Below are positions 43,060 to 52,440 of a DNA stretch of 64,000 nt, in pieces. This stretch comes from Acidimicrobiaceae bacterium (GTDB lineage Bacteria; Actinomycetota; Acidimicrobiia; Acidimicrobiales; RAAP-2), in the NCBI GenBank assembly GCA_003155915.1, contig PMFA01000017.1, forward strand, positions 26,166 through 90,165. The letters are read 5' to 3'. The stretch's first letter is position 1; each line of letters starts with the position of its first letter. The position numbers were made by a program, and so were the translations under genes. The notes under the pieces were generated by a model. The model was given only the letters and a program-made list of their open reading frames with translations. It did no database searches and had not been told where the DNA came from.

Positions 43060-44525
43060 TCGGATTCGTCGCCGACGAGCGTGCCACCGGCGACCATGCC
43101 GAGCTCGGCGTGCGGCAACGTGGCCTCGGTCACCGAGGTGGGCGGGCGCAGCCTTCCGGGAACGAAGAAGGCCGCGATCGTCGCGGCGACGGCGGCGACG
43201 GTTAACAGCGCAAAGCCGTGGGTGTAACCCGACTCACGCGGAAACGAACCGGCGCGCATGCCCGAGGTCACGATGCTGCTCATGACCGCTGCGCCAATCG
43301 AACCGCCAATGGTACGGACGTTGGCGTTCATGCCGCTCGCGACGCCCGTCTGCTCGGGCGGAACGGCCACCACGACGAGGGCCGACATCGACGCGAAGGC
43401 CAGACCGAAACCGACGCCTTCGACAACCATCGCGAGAAGAATCTGCCACTGAGCGGCGTGAGCGAAGGTGAGGAGCGCGAACGTGATGATCCCGACCAGT
43501 AGTCCGGTGATGAGCACGGACTTACTGCCAAAGCGCTTCGAGAGGGGTCCGGAGAGCATGCCAAAGATGAACATGAACACGCTTGCCGGCAAAAGGATCA
43601 GTCCCGAGTGGGTGATACTCACGCCGAAGCCGTAGCCGGCTGAAGTTGGGGTCTGCAGGAACTCGGGCAGGAACGCGAAGACGGCGTACATCCCGACGCC
43701 GAGCAGCAGCGCCACCAGGTTCGTCGTCCACACGGCGGGAATCCTCATCATCTTCATGTCGATCAAGGGGTGCGCGGATCGTGATTCGACGACGACCCAT
43801 ACGACGGCGACGACGACCGCGACGATCAAGAGACCAATGACGCTCGTTGAGCCCCAGCCCCACGTCGGTGCCTCGCTGATGCCGAGGATCAGGGCCACGA
43901 GCCACGCCGAGAGCAAGACGACGCCCGCCCAACTGATCCTTCCGAGGGTGCGAACCTGCGACTCGGGAATGACGAGATGCGCGGCGATCACGGTCAGAGC
44001 CATCACGATCATCGGAATCCAGAACAGCCAGTGGTAGTCGAGCGCGTCCACGATCGGTCCCGCCAGGACGATGCCGAGTCCGGCGCCCGCCGCGGCTAAC
44101 GCCGCGATGACGCCGATCGCGCCCATCACCTTTTCCTTCGGGAACTCGTCACGGATGAGCCCGAAGGACAGGGGAAGGACCCCACCACCGACGCCCTGGA
44201 TGACGCGAGCCACGATCATCAGCGTGATGGAGCTCGCGACCGCAGCCAAGAGCGATCCGAGCGTGAGCGCCACCAACGTCACGACGAGCAGTCGCTCCTT
44301 ACCGTGCATGTCGCCGAGTCGGCCCATGATGGGAGTGAAGATGGCCGCCGACAATAGGTAGGCGGTGAGGACCCACGTGACGGAATTCTGCGAGGTGTGC
44401 AGTCCAGCTTCGATCGTGGGGAGTACGGGTATGACCAGTGACTGCAACAAGGCGTAGCCCCCGACCGCGAGGGCCAATACGGCGTACGTTGCCTGATACG
44501 GCCTCCGCGACTTCTCTACCGGCAT
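43056..44525 (-). CDS. MFS drug exporter, DHA2 type
   Basis: A 489-residue efflux protein with about 14 hydrophobic helices. The loop 2-3 motif GRLGDMHGKER (near residue 66), VIQGVGGGVLPL (near 107) and a motif C-like GAGLGIVLAGPIVD (near 146) fit DHA2 antiporters. The ATG at 44525 has GGGGCGAG upstream; the frame extends 20 codons further without need. Translationally coupled to the TetR gene and preceded by two operator-like palindromes. It is not close to the other exporter at 2773 in the details of its motifs. Confidence 0.88.
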   Translation of the reverse strand: MPVEKSRRPYQATYAVLALAVGGYALLQSLVIPVLPTIEAGLHTSQNSVTWVLTAYLLSAAIFTPIMGRLGDMHGKERLLVVTLVALTLGSLLAAVASSITLMIVARVIQGVGGGVLPLSFGLIRDEFPKEKVMGAIGVIAALAAAGAGLGIVLAGPIVDALDYHWLFWIPMIVMALTVIAAHLVIPESQVRTLGRISWAGVVLLSAWLVALILGISEAPTWGWGSTSVIGLLIVAVVVAVVWVVVESRSAHPLIDMKMMRIPAVWTTNLVALLLGVGMYAVFAFLPEFLQTPTSAGYGFGVSITHSGLILLPASVFMFIFGMLSGPLSKRFGSKSVLITGLLVGIITFALLTFAHAAQWQILLAMVVEGVGFGLAFASMSALVVVAVPPEQTGVASGMNANVRTIGGSIGAAVMSSIVTSGMRAGSFPRESGYTHGFALLTVAAVAATIAAFFVPGRLRPPTSVTEATLPHAELGMVAGGTLVGDESE

Positions 44526-44544
44526 TGCTCGCCCCTGATGTCTA

Positions 44545-44605
44545 AGCGGAGTGTTCACTCCGTATCGTAGACACTCTACAGTCAAGCGGAGAAGACGCTC
44601 CGCTT
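44545..44605. promoter_or_regulatory. Two operator-like palindromes for the TetR/exporter operon
   Basis: The first is CGGAGTG-TT-CACTCCG (44547-44562, flanked by AAG on the left), the second AAGCGGAG-AAGACG-CTCCGCTT (44584-44605). Both share the half-site AAGCGGAG. A short third palindrome GTAGA-CAC-TCTAC (44567-44579) lies between. The position directly upstream of the exporter start fits TetR autoregulation. Confidence 0.7.
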
Positions 44606-44914
44606 AGAATCCACCGGTATTTTGAATCGTCGCGCGCGAGTGTTCTCTCGAACCCAATCTGGTGAGTGCTCCAAGTGCAATAAGCGCCGGACGATTGTTG
44701 TCGCGATCGTCGCCGGAGAACTCGGCGACAACGCGGTCCCCCCATGGCATTCCAAGAAACTCGTGCGGGGGAGTGCGCAATCGTGCGCGGAGACGAGTGA
44801 TTCGTCCGATATGACGATGCTCGGAATTCGTGACATTTGACCCTAGCGGGCCACGGTGTGCTCGCCCACTATGAAGACGTGTGGTTGCGTTGAAGTCGAT
44901 ACGCGGAGGTGGAA
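44606..44914. other. Intergenic stretch without visible gene
   Basis: The 309 bases between the operators and the small Cys-containing gene hold an open frame of 72 codons (44622-44840) with no start signal and a composition unlike its neighbours, which I do not accept as a gene. A promoter for the next gene should lie near its end but no clear pair is visible. Confidence 0.4.
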
Positions 44915-45094
44915 ATGGTGATCACGAGACAATTGAATCGCCAATGGCACGAGCAGCACCAAATGGGCGCCCGAGCCGATATTGATGAGCGCGTTCGGTG
45001 GCACCTTGAACATGCCGAAGTCTGCGGATGTCGCCCAATACCACTCGGGGTGCTCGGAGAGATCGAGCGGCGAGGCTTCTGCGCAACGAAGTGA
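44915..45094 (+). CDS. Small 59-residue protein with WHxEHAxxCGC motif
   Basis: A short but well supported gene: GGAGG (44905-44909) stands five bases before the ATG at 44915, and the stop runs into a perfect hairpin. The peptide reads MVITRQLNRQWHEQHQMG at the start, then a central RVRWHLEHAEVCGCRPIP and a last Cys near the C-terminus. The regular Trp, His and Cys residues (WHEQH, WHLEHAEVCGC) look like a metal site, perhaps zinc. I cannot name the family; similar small proteins seem to exist in other actinobacteria, which I cannot confirm. Confidence 0.6.
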   Translation: MVITRQLNRQWHEQHQMGARADIDERVRWHLEHAEVCGCRPIPLGVLGEIERRGFCATK

Positions 45095-45120
45095 GACGTG
45101 TCAGCTCGATGACACGTCTC
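45093..45120 (+). terminator. Perfect 11-base inverted repeat behind the small gene
   Basis: GAGACGTGTCA (45093-45103), loop GCTCGA, TGACACGTCTC (45110-45120). It overlaps the last two bases of the small gene's stop codon. The stem is strong enough for a terminator, although no T tract follows; it could also be a protein-binding or mRNA-stabilising structure. Confidence 0.55.
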
Positions 45121-45215
45121 GACTGCGAGCGCTCGCGGACAGCCTTGAAGAATTCAGTGGTGCGCCAGATTGAATTGACATTCGCTGCGTGTCGTGAACA
45201 GTTGATTCTCAACCG

Positions 45216-46166
45216 TCAGGGAACTAAGACGATCTTGCCGTGCGAGTGACCGCCCGCGAGTTGCCGGTGCGCTGCAGCGGCCTCGACCAGCGGGTACGTC
45301 GCCTCGATGAACACTCGCAGGGAACCTGCCTCGACTCGTCGAATCAGCTCCAGTCTCGCCGCCGAGCGGATTTCTTTGCCCGGGTCAGCTCCGGGACCGC
45401 CGCCAAGTGCTTGTATGCCGTTGGCCTTACTTCGGGCAGAAGAGACAATCGTCGCGATCCGTTCGCGGTTCGCGACGAGGGCCACGGAAACGTCGACCGC
45501 TTCGTCGGTGCCGACCAGATCGATAGCGGCCGTGACGCCCTCGGGCGCGAGGGCGCGAATTCGCTCGAGCAGTCCATCGCCATAGACGACCGGCTCTACT
45601 CCGAGACCGCGAAGTCGCTCCTGCTCGTTCTCACTCGCGGTTCCGATCACTCGGGCGCCGTCGGCTACCGCGAGTTGCACGGCCATCAGGCCCACGCCTC
45701 CGGCCGCCCCGTGCACCAACAAAGTGTCCCCGGCGCTCGTCCCGGACGCTCGCAGTGCGTGGATCGCCGTGACGCCCGTCAGCATCAATCCGCTCGCCTC
45801 TTCGAAGGACATCGTCGAGGGCTTTGGCAACACGCTGCTCGGCGGCGCAAGAAGACCGGTGGCGTAGGCCCCGGACGCGCCATAAACAATGACTTCATCT
45901 CCCACGGCGATTGGCCCGCCGGGACCTTCGAGTTCGCCACCAATCTTTGCGACGACCCCCGCAGCCTCTAAGCCGAGTGACATCGGAAGTTTGGATGGAT
46001 CGTCACCATACGTGCCGCTGTAGAGCTTGTAGTCGACGGGATTGGTCCCCGCCGCGCGAACCTCGATCACTACCTCGTCGGGACCGGGATCGTTGAGATT
46101 CGATTCGACGACTGAGAGGACTTCAGGTCCGCCGTAGGCGGTCGCGACGACCGAAGATATCTTCAC
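45216..46166 (-). CDS. Zinc-independent NADPH:quinone oxidoreductase-like (MDR family)
   Basis: Medium-chain reductase of 316 residues, similar to quinone oxidoreductases. The N-terminal GroES-like part (PVDYKLYSG near residue 44) is followed by the Rossmann part with GAAGGVGLMAVQLA near residue 155 for NADPH. The catalytic zinc ligands of alcohol dehydrogenases are absent, so reduction of quinones or alpha,beta-unsaturated carbonyls is likelier. The ATG is at 46166. It is divergent from the epimerase-like gene. Confidence 0.85.
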   Translation of the reverse strand: MKISSVVATAYGGPEVLSVVESNLNDPGPDEVVIEVRAAGTNPVDYKLYSGTYGDDPSKLPMSLGLEAAGVVAKIGGELEGPGGPIAVGDEVIVYGASGAYATGLLAPPSSVLPKPSTMSFEEASGLMLTGVTAIHALRASGTSAGDTLLVHGAAGGVGLMAVQLAVADGARVIGTASENEQERLRGLGVEPVVYGDGLLERIRALAPEGVTAAIDLVGTDEAVDVSVALVANRERIATIVSSARSKANGIQALGGGPGADPGKEIRSAARLELIRRVEAGSLRVFIEATYPLVEAAAAHRQLAGGHSHGKIVLVP

Positions 46167-46320
46167 TCGGTGAAGGTTATAGGGGCAACGCGTCAGGCGT
46201 TACGGGAGCGGTACGCAGTGGCGACCTCGCACGGCACCGTGGCGTCATCGTGTGGTGAAGGTGATAGGCCTTCATACGGTACGACGAAATTGAGTGGTAT
46301 TTCAAGGAGAGGTGGCGACC

Positions 46321-47190
46321 ATGGCGAAGCAGCGCATCTGTGTGACGGGAGCGAGTGGGAAGGCGGGGCGTTCGGTGGTGCGAGATCTGCTCGAACACGG
46401 CTACGACGTCGTCGCCACCGACGTTGCATCGTCGAAAGTAGACGTGGAGCACGGTGCCGTCCGGGCGGACCTCACCGATTATGGTCAAGCGATCCAAGTG
46501 CTGAAGGACGTCGACGCAGTCGTTCACCTCGCCAATATTCCCGCACCCGGCATCTACACTCCGGCGGTCACGTTCAATACGAATATGGCCATGAACTTCA
46601 ATGTCTTTCATGCCGCCGCCAGTTGTGGTCTCAGCCGTGTGGTGTGGGCTTCAAGTGAGACGACGCTCGGCCTGCCGTTCACTGCAACCAACGGACTACC
46701 ACCGCGGTACGCGCCGGTGGACGAAGATCACTACCCGGTACCGACCTCGACGTACGCACTGTCGAAGGTCGCGAGCGAGACGATCGCCCATCACATCTCG
46801 CAGTGGTCGGGGACGCCGTTCGTAGCGCTTCGCTTCTCCAACATCATGGATCCCGACGACTACCAAGCGTTCCCCTCGATGTGGGCGGATCCACACTCGC
46901 GCAAGTGGAACCTGTGGGGCTACGTCGACGGTCGCGACGTCGCGAGCGCCTGCCGCCTATCCCTGACGGCGCCCTCGGAGGCGCTCGCGGGAAGCCCGGG
47001 ATTGATCATTGCGGCGGCGGACACCGTCATGAACCGCCCGTCGGCGGCGCTCTTTGGCGAGGTGTTCCCCGGTGTGCCGCTCACTCGCGACATCGGGGAG
47101 TTCGAGACGTTGCTCGCCATCGACCGCGCCCGCGAGGTCATCGGCTACGAACCCCGTCACTCTTGGCGAGATCACATTTCCGAGTCCTGA
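46321..47190 (+). CDS. NAD-dependent epimerase/dehydratase family protein
   Basis: A 289-residue extended SDR. It has GASGKAG near residue 10 for NAD, DAVVHLANIPAPG near 63-75, a Ser region WASSETTLG near 111 and YALSK near 143 for catalysis. It resembles the uronate dehydrogenase-like protein of this window in layout but differs strongly in sequence. The ATG at 46321 lies behind AGGAGAGG. Substrate unknown, possibly a sugar or an aldose lactone. Confidence 0.8.
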   Translation: MAKQRICVTGASGKAGRSVVRDLLEHGYDVVATDVASSKVDVEHGAVRADLTDYGQAIQVLKDVDAVVHLANIPAPGIYTPAVTFNTNMAMNFNVFHAAASCGLSRVVWASSETTLGLPFTATNGLPPRYAPVDEDHYPVPTSTYALSKVASETIAHHISQWSGTPFVALRFSNIMDPDDYQAFPSMWADPHSRKWNLWGYVDGRDVASACRLSLTAPSEALAGSPGLIIAAADTVMNRPSAALFGEVFPGVPLTRDIGEFETLLAIDRAREVIGYEPRHSWRDHISES

Positions 47191-47301
47191 CTGCAGCCGC
47201 TGTGACGTCACCGGCTCTAGTCCCTCGACGCGGTCGATCGATCCCTGGCCATCTTCGAGCGACAAGTGACATTTGACTGACTTCGTGGGATCGCTCGCGG
47301 C

Positions 47302-48447
47302 CTAGTTGGGACCGCACTCTTCTCTGACCGGAGCAATATTCTTCAACGAAGGTCCGTTGACGCCGACGAAGATTCGAGCGGTCGCGGGACGTTGATCGCC
47401 CGCAACCATGAGGTCGGCAGAGGTCGCGACGTCCTCGAGCGACATCTGGAGGAAGCGAATAGTCGTCGACGTCACCACGCCAAAGGCCGCCGCGTCCACG
47501 CCGTCGAACGGTGGCAGGTGGTGGGCCGTCTGAAGCTCGAGGAACCACTTGTTGGACTGGTGAATGCCGTCGTAGAGCTGTACGCCAAAGCGCATGGGAT
47601 TGCACTGGTCGGCGAGGCTTTGGACCACCAACAGGTCCGGTCGGCTGGCTTCGGTGGCGTAGGACTGGAACGTGTCCTCAGCCCCCGACAGGATGATCAC
47701 CGCCCGGTAGGCGATTCCCGAGCGCAGGTTCGCGTAGTTCACGCCTTGGGGATCGTCGCCGTGGTCGTAGGCCAACATCCCTACCACCTCCGCGCCGTCC
47801 GAGTGACCGGCGAGGGCGATTTCCGACGGTTCGACCAGACCGCTGACGATGGGACAGCCGGTGGTCTCGTTGGCCGAGGCCTGGAGCACGGACCTGGTGA
47901 CAAAGGTGAGGTCCCCGGCTTCATTGGGGAGATCGCCTTCGGTATTCGCGCCGCGTTGTGACGCCACTTCTGAAGCGCTCTCGTCGGGAAAGAACGGCGC
48001 CACGACGACGAATCCCGCTCGCACCCACGCGTCCAACAGCGCGGCGTACGTGTCGGGCGTCACGTCGTAGCCGTGGGCGAAGACGACCATCGGATATCCA
48101 CCGGTTCGCGGGGACGGAGGAGCTCCGTCCGATTCGGCCGGCTGATCGGGTTGGCGTTGTATCGGATACCTGACTTCAGTCACCAACCGCCGACCGCCGG
48201 GAATGATTCGGTACGGCGTCGTGGAATAGTTCAGCGCGGAGCGCGAATGATCAACGAATGTGCAGCGGGCGATTCCGACCCCGTACAGTGCTGTCGGCGT
48301 GGACAGATGTCGGTGGCTCGATTCTGCCCCGAGCGGGGCGGCCGTAGAGGTCGTCAATACAAATGTCGATGCGATGAGAAGCGCGAAGCGCGTGGCGAGT
48401 GCACCGCGACGGGGCTTCGATAATCGATTGTTCCAGCTCACATTCAT
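47302..48447 (-). CDS. Secreted alpha/beta-hydrolase
   Basis: A 381-residue exported hydrolase with a signal peptide of about 41 residues (ending PLGA). The oxyanion region VVFAHGYDV is near residue 123, the nucleophile in ALAGHSDGAE near 215. The acid and His must lie after that (for instance QSLADQC near 280 and QTAHH near 305). Fold and size resemble secreted cutinase/PET-hydrolase-like and chlorophyllase-like enzymes. Two further Cys pairs may form disulfides. It stands alone between two convergent or divergent neighbours. Confidence 0.8.
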   Translation of the reverse strand: MNVSWNNRLSKPRRGALATRFALLIASTFVLTTSTAAPLGAESSHRHLSTPTALYGVGIARCTFVDHSRSALNYSTTPYRIIPGGRRLVTEVRYPIQRQPDQPAESDGAPPSPRTGGYPMVVFAHGYDVTPDTYAALLDAWVRAGFVVVAPFFPDESASEVASQRGANTEGDLPNEAGDLTFVTRSVLQASANETTGCPIVSGLVEPSEIALAGHSDGAEVVGMLAYDHGDDPQGVNYANLRSGIAYRAVIILSGAEDTFQSYATEASRPDLLVVQSLADQCNPMRFGVQLYDGIHQSNKWFLELQTAHHLPPFDGVDAAAFGVVTSTTIRFLQMSLEDVATSADLMVAGDQRPATARIFVGVNGPSLKNIAPVREECGPN

Positions 48448-48713
48448 CGAGTCCGGCCCTCAGTTTTCACTTGATTCGGCGCGGTACGAACCGCCTACGG
48501 AAGGATAATCACTCGGAATCCTGGGCCTCATCCATAGCGTTCAACTTCTCTGACGAAGGCGTTCACTCTGTGAACTGGCCTGGAGTACGGCCATTCACGC
48601 CCGCACCGCCGCGCGCCAAATGGCGCTGGCTCGATTCACTGGAATCGACGACGATTCAGGATAGGTACCAGCGTGATTGATCTAATTCGTCGCCTCGTAC
48701 GTACTATCTGTTG

Positions 48714-49292
48714 ATGAGAAGGCAAGGACATTACGGGGATGGAGCTTCGGACGAGGCTCTTCTTTCGGGCGTCGCGCTCGGTGACGAGCGCGCCGTGCTC
48801 ATCTTTGTCCGGCGCTATCAGCGACGCCTGTTCGGTTTGGCGTTGGGTATTGTCGGTGACTCGGGCATGGCCGAAGACGTCGCTCAAGAAGCGTTCATAC
48901 GAATACTGCGTCACGCCGCCGTCTACGACGTGCGCCGCGGATCGGTCGCGACCTGGACTCTCACGATCACTCGCAACCTCGCCATCGACGCGCTGCGGGT
49001 CCGGCGACCAATTCCCACGGCTCCGGAGGACCGCGCATTCCTCGACCTGATCAGCAGTGAACGTTTGCCGGACGACGCCGCCGCGATGTCAGAATCCGTG
49101 GCCCAGGCGCGTTCCGCTCTCGCCGCTCTTCCCATGGATCAACGACGAGCGATCGTCCTCGCCGTGATGTACGGCAGAACCGTCGCCGAGGTCGCGACAC
49201 TCGAGTCCATACCGCTCGGTACGGCGAAAAGTCGAATTCGATTGGGACTGGCCAAGCTTCGCGAAGCCGCGACCGTGATGGAGATCCCGTGA
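48714..49292 (+). CDS. ECF-family RNA polymerase sigma factor
   Basis: A 192-residue SigK/RpoE-like sigma factor. Region 2 (AEDVAQEAFIRIL near residue 60, then the Trp/Thr segment SVATWTLTITRNLAIDALR) and region 4 helix-turn-helix (GRTVAEVATLESIPLGTAKSR near 152-172; core PLGTAKSRI) are both present. The ATG at 48714 is preferred to the TTG just before it. The TGA overlaps the GTG of the anti-sigma gene. It probably controls the envelope genes that follow. Confidence 0.9.
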   Translation: MRRQGHYGDGASDEALLSGVALGDERAVLIFVRRYQRRLFGLALGIVGDSGMAEDVAQEAFIRILRHAAVYDVRRGSVATWTLTITRNLAIDALRVRRPIPTAPEDRAFLDLISSERLPDDAAAMSESVAQARSALAALPMDQRRAIVLAVMYGRTVAEVATLESIPLGTAKSRIRLGLAKLREAATVMEIP

Positions 49293-49966
49293 GCCACGTC
49301 CCCGAGAGATCAAAAGAGTGTGAGGCACTGAGCGACGACCTGATCGAATTCGCTCTAGGAACCCTTTCGGGTCGAAGCCGATCTCTGGTTCTCGACCACC
49401 TGGAAACGTGCGCGCACTGCAACGCCGAATCCGAATCGCTGGCCGACGTCGCCGACACGATGTTGTGGCTCGCTCCCGATGCCGAACCGCCCTTGGGATT
49501 CGAGACGCGTGTGATTGAGAGGTTCCGAGGCAGTGAGGCGCAGCGTCGAATCGTTCGACGCCGACGGGCGAGCGTGTTCGCCGTGGCCGCGATGCTGGTT
49601 GCGGTGCTCGGCGTCGGCGTTGGTGCGGTGGTGACGAGCCACGATGGCGCGAATTTGCCTTCGGCAACGGTGCGGCCCTCGACCGGTCGCCTGATGTCGG
49701 GCGGACAGGTGCTGGGCGAGGTCACCATCTCTTCCGGCAGTCCCTCGTGGATGATCATGGACGTCGATACTGGGAAGGTGTCGGGCGTCGTGTGGTGCGA
49801 AGTTACTTTCGCCAACGGCCGATCAGAGACCGTCGGGAAGTTCACAATCTCTCACGGCTACGGATCATGGATCGCGCCCATTAAGGCGTCGGGAAGCGAC
49901 GTCCGTTCTGCGCGAATAGTAAAGGCGAACGGCGCAGTCGTCGCTCAGGCCACGTTCACGACGTAG
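49289..49966 (+). CDS. Zinc-finger anti-sigma factor, membrane-bound
   Basis: A 225-residue partner of the sigma factor. The N-terminal ZAS domain ends in HLETCAHC (Hx3Cx2C near residue 31-38), the zinc motif of anti-sigma factors. A membrane helix follows at about residue 88-108, then an extracytoplasmic RskA-like domain to the C-terminus. The GTG start overlaps the sigma stop (GTGA). It should hold the sigma factor at the membrane until an envelope signal triggers proteolysis or a redox change of the zinc site. Confidence 0.87.
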   Translation: MSHVPERSKECEALSDDLIEFALGTLSGRSRSLVLDHLETCAHCNAESESLADVADTMLWLAPDAEPPLGFETRVIERFRGSEAQRRIVRRRRASVFAVAAMLVAVLGVGVGAVVTSHDGANLPSATVRPSTGRLMSGGQVLGEVTISSGSPSWMIMDVDTGKVSGVVWCEVTFANGRSETVGKFTISHGYGSWIAPIKASGSDVRSARIVKANGAVVAQATFTT

Positions 49967-50199
49967 CCGAAATGAGAGACGAATAGATCGATGAAGAAAG
50001 TGCTCGTCATGAAAGTCCGTAGGTGACCGAAGGATGAGAAGGAGTAGTTGGGACCGAGTGATCCGTTCGAGCGTTTCGACCGTAGTACTGATCAAGATTG
50101 AAGAGTTTGGTTTGTTGCATCAAATCGCCGCATCGCATTCTGCACTTCGTTCATAACCGACCGCTATACGACATCCGAATTCACGAGGAGACCTACGAC

Positions 50200-50733
50200 A
50201 TGACTCAGACACGAAGCGACATGAAATCCCACGGGAGCCTAAAGACGCGCATCGCCGTGGCGTTCCTCGTCGCAGGGGGACTCGCCCCCTCATTCGGCGT
50301 GACCGGCGCGTCGGCTGCGTTGCACAGTCACGCGACGAGTTCCGTCATCTCGACTTTCAAGAGCGCCAAACTGGGCACCATCTTGGTTGACGGCAAGACG
50401 CTTTACACCCTGAAGCCGAACGCGACGGCCTGCACCGCCGCGTGCCACAAAATTTGGATCCCGGTCCTCTTGCCGACTGGCGTGACCAAGGCCACGGCCG
50501 GTACCGGCGTTAGCGCCGCCAAGCTCGGGACACTGAAGATCGCCGGTGGTCTTCAAGTGACTTACGGGGGCAAGGCCCTCTTCTGGTTCTTCCAGGACAA
50601 GTCACTCGGCCAGGTGAAGGGCAACGTCACCGACACGTGGGGCAAGTGGGTCGACGTGGTGCTGGTGAAGCCCGCGGGCAAGTCGACCACGACGACAACC
50701 GTCAGTGGTGGCGGCGGCGGAGTTGGGTTCTAG
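50200..50733 (+). CDS. Secreted COG4315-like protein
   Basis: A 177-residue exported protein. Signal region about residues 15-40 (ending ASA). The mature part has the repeat type of COG4315 secreted proteins: GTILVDGKTLYTLKPNA with a Cys pair (TACTAACHKIW near residue 77-87), then GGLQVTYGGKALFWFFQDK near 124-140. A Ser/Thr/Gly-rich tail ends the protein. GAGGAG is nine bases before the ATG at 50200. It sits between the sigma/anti-sigma pair and a membrane enzyme. A second COG4315-type protein is at 53282. COG4315 members are of unknown role; the two Cys suggest a disulfide or metal site. Confidence 0.72.
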   Translation: MTQTRSDMKSHGSLKTRIAVAFLVAGGLAPSFGVTGASAALHSHATSSVISTFKSAKLGTILVDGKTLYTLKPNATACTAACHKIWIPVLLPTGVTKATAGTGVSAAKLGTLKIAGGLQVTYGGKALFWFFQDKSLGQVKGNVTDTWGKWVDVVLVKPAGKSTTTTTVSGGGGGVGF

Positions 50734-50761
50734 CGCGTAGACAGTGATCGAGGAGGCCACC

Positions 50762-51916
50762 ATGACGTCCGTCATCATCTCGCCGAATGGTTCAACCGAG
50801 GTTGCCACCACTTCCGAGGTCGTAGCTGAGTCATTGGCGCGCCAAGAATCGAACGCGCCGCGGCGTGCGCTTTCGTCGCGGGTCTATCTTCCCGCGCTCT
50901 CCATCGTCGCGGTGGCGGTGATACTCATTGCCATTGGTGTGACCAGCCGGTGGGGGGGAACCAGTTTCGCCGCGTCGATGACGAACCTGCGGGTGATCAT
51001 CGTTGGACCAGTGACCGTGGGCATCCTCTTTCTGTTTCTCGTGGTGGAACGTGTACGACCGGCGCAACGCCGCCGGTTCTTCGCTCGCGGGTATCGACAG
51101 GACGTCTTGTACACGGTGTTGAACGCGACGCTGGTCGTTCCCTTAGTGGTGGCGCTCTCGTTATCCTTCGCCGAGGTCGTCAGTAAATCGTTGCCGTGGG
51201 TCATCGTGCCGCATTACGAATTCTTGCCGCGCTGGCTCGTGATTGGGTTCATCTTTGTGGCCATGGACGCGTGCAATTGGAGTGCGCATTTGGCCAATCA
51301 CAAGGTGCGGATGCTCTGGCGGTTCCACGAGCTGCACCACTCACAAGAGGACATGAGCGTGCTGACGGTCTTTCGCACGCATCCCCTGATTCACGTGTCG
51401 TACCTCATCACGCTGATACCGGGAATCATCTTGATTGCGAATGGAGCCGTGACCACGACGCTCCTCGTCGTCTACGCCGCCGTCGTGGCGTTCGAACATT
51501 CGAATACGAACCTGAGCTTCGGTCCACTCAACCGTGTCTTTTGCAGCCCGAACTATCACCGCATCCACCACCGCGTCGAGGGTCGCCAGGACGTGAACCT
51601 CGGTTTCGCCCTCACTTTCTGGGATCAACTTTCGGGGCGAGCGGTGTTCCCGACGAAAGAGACGATTCGAATTGACACCGGTCTACCGGGTCGCCCCCTC
51701 GCGGTTGAACAGAGCGCGCCTCGCGCTCGGCATTTCTCGGTGCTCGCCGCTCAACTCCTGGGACCGTTTCGACCGCTCAACGAGCGTAACGAAACCACTC
51801 AGGACCCCTCGGAGTTCCTCAGTCCCCGCGACATCGTGCTCACCGACGATGGTCGAATGAGGAGTGGCGCTTCTGGCCTCTTCGACGAGACCACCTTCGG
51901 GCGCGCGACTCAGTGA
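50762..51916 (+). CDS. Fatty acid hydroxylase/sterol desaturase-family membrane enzyme
   Basis: A 384-residue membrane di-iron enzyme of the fatty acid hydroxylase superfamily. Several helices are followed by the His clusters: HLANHKVRMLWRFHELHH (near residue 180-197; HxxxH and HxxHH), then a His in FEHSNTNL near 245 and the last box YHRIHHR near 262. All iron-ligand boxes are present, so hydroxylation or desaturation of a lipid with O2 is expected. GAGGAGG lies just before the ATG at 50762. The GTG of the next gene overlaps its stop, so it is in an operon with DoxX. Confidence 0.85.
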   Translation: MTSVIISPNGSTEVATTSEVVAESLARQESNAPRRALSSRVYLPALSIVAVAVILIAIGVTSRWGGTSFAASMTNLRVIIVGPVTVGILFLFLVVERVRPAQRRRFFARGYRQDVLYTVLNATLVVPLVVALSLSFAEVVSKSLPWVIVPHYEFLPRWLVIGFIFVAMDACNWSAHLANHKVRMLWRFHELHHSQEDMSVLTVFRTHPLIHVSYLITLIPGIILIANGAVTTTLLVVYAAVVAFEHSNTNLSFGPLNRVFCSPNYHRIHHRVEGRQDVNLGFALTFWDQLSGRAVFPTKETIRIDTGLPGRPLAVEQSAPRARHFSVLAAQLLGPFRPLNERNETTQDPSEFLSPRDIVLTDDGRMRSGASGLFDETTFGRATQ

Positions 51917-52440
51917 CGTCAGTGCCGCCGACCGACGTCGCCAAGCGGCGCGTTCGAGCACTCTTGACGATGACCTTCACGACCCGTCCCGGTGCCCGCG
52001 CCAGCGACCTGGCGCTGGCTGGCGTGCGGATCGCACTCGCGTGGATCTTCATCTACTACGGCGCGGGCAAACTCTTCGGAGCGTTCAATGGACCGGGACT
52101 TCATAACACCGCCCTATTCTTTTCGAACACCGCGCACTTGCACCCCGGCGGATTCTTCGCCGTCCTCGGCGGCGTCATCGAATTTGGTGGAGCGATCGCC
52201 ATGGCCCTGGGCCTCGGTTCGCGTCTGGCCGGACTGGCGCTGTTCGGGGACCAGGTGATGGCGATGATCACGGTCACGTGGGTGAACGGAATCAACTCGG
52301 AGTCGCTGACGCCGGGTTATGAGTTCAACCTCGCCCTCGCCGTCATGGCCCTCGTCATTGTCTTTCTCGGTCCGGGACGAGTCAGCATCGACGCCTTGAT
52401 CGAGCGCCGTCTCGAACGTTCGGGTCTGATCGGTCCGTGA
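51913..52440 (+). CDS. DoxX-family membrane protein
   Basis: A 175-residue protein with four membrane helices (first at about 36-55, with the DoxX phrase RIALAWIFIYYGAGKLFGAF). DoxX proteins occur in oxidoreductase complexes and in mycobacteria form a membrane redox complex with superoxide dismutase and a sulfur-related protein. The GTG overlaps the stop of the hydroxylase gene, and its own stop overlaps the next start, so the three genes form a translational unit. Confidence 0.85.
   Translation: MTSVPPTDVAKRRVRALLTMTFTTRPGARASDLALAGVRIALAWIFIYYGAGKLFGAFNGPGLHNTALFFSNTAHLHPGGFFAVLGGVIEFGGAIAMALGLGSRLAGLALFGDQVMAMITVTWVNGINSESLTPGYEFNLALAVMALVIVFLGPGRVSIDALIERRLERSGLIGP

Noticed and set aside
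44622-44840. 72-codon open frame before the small Cys protein
   Set aside because: No start signal, no conserved character, and its composition resembles non-coding sequence.
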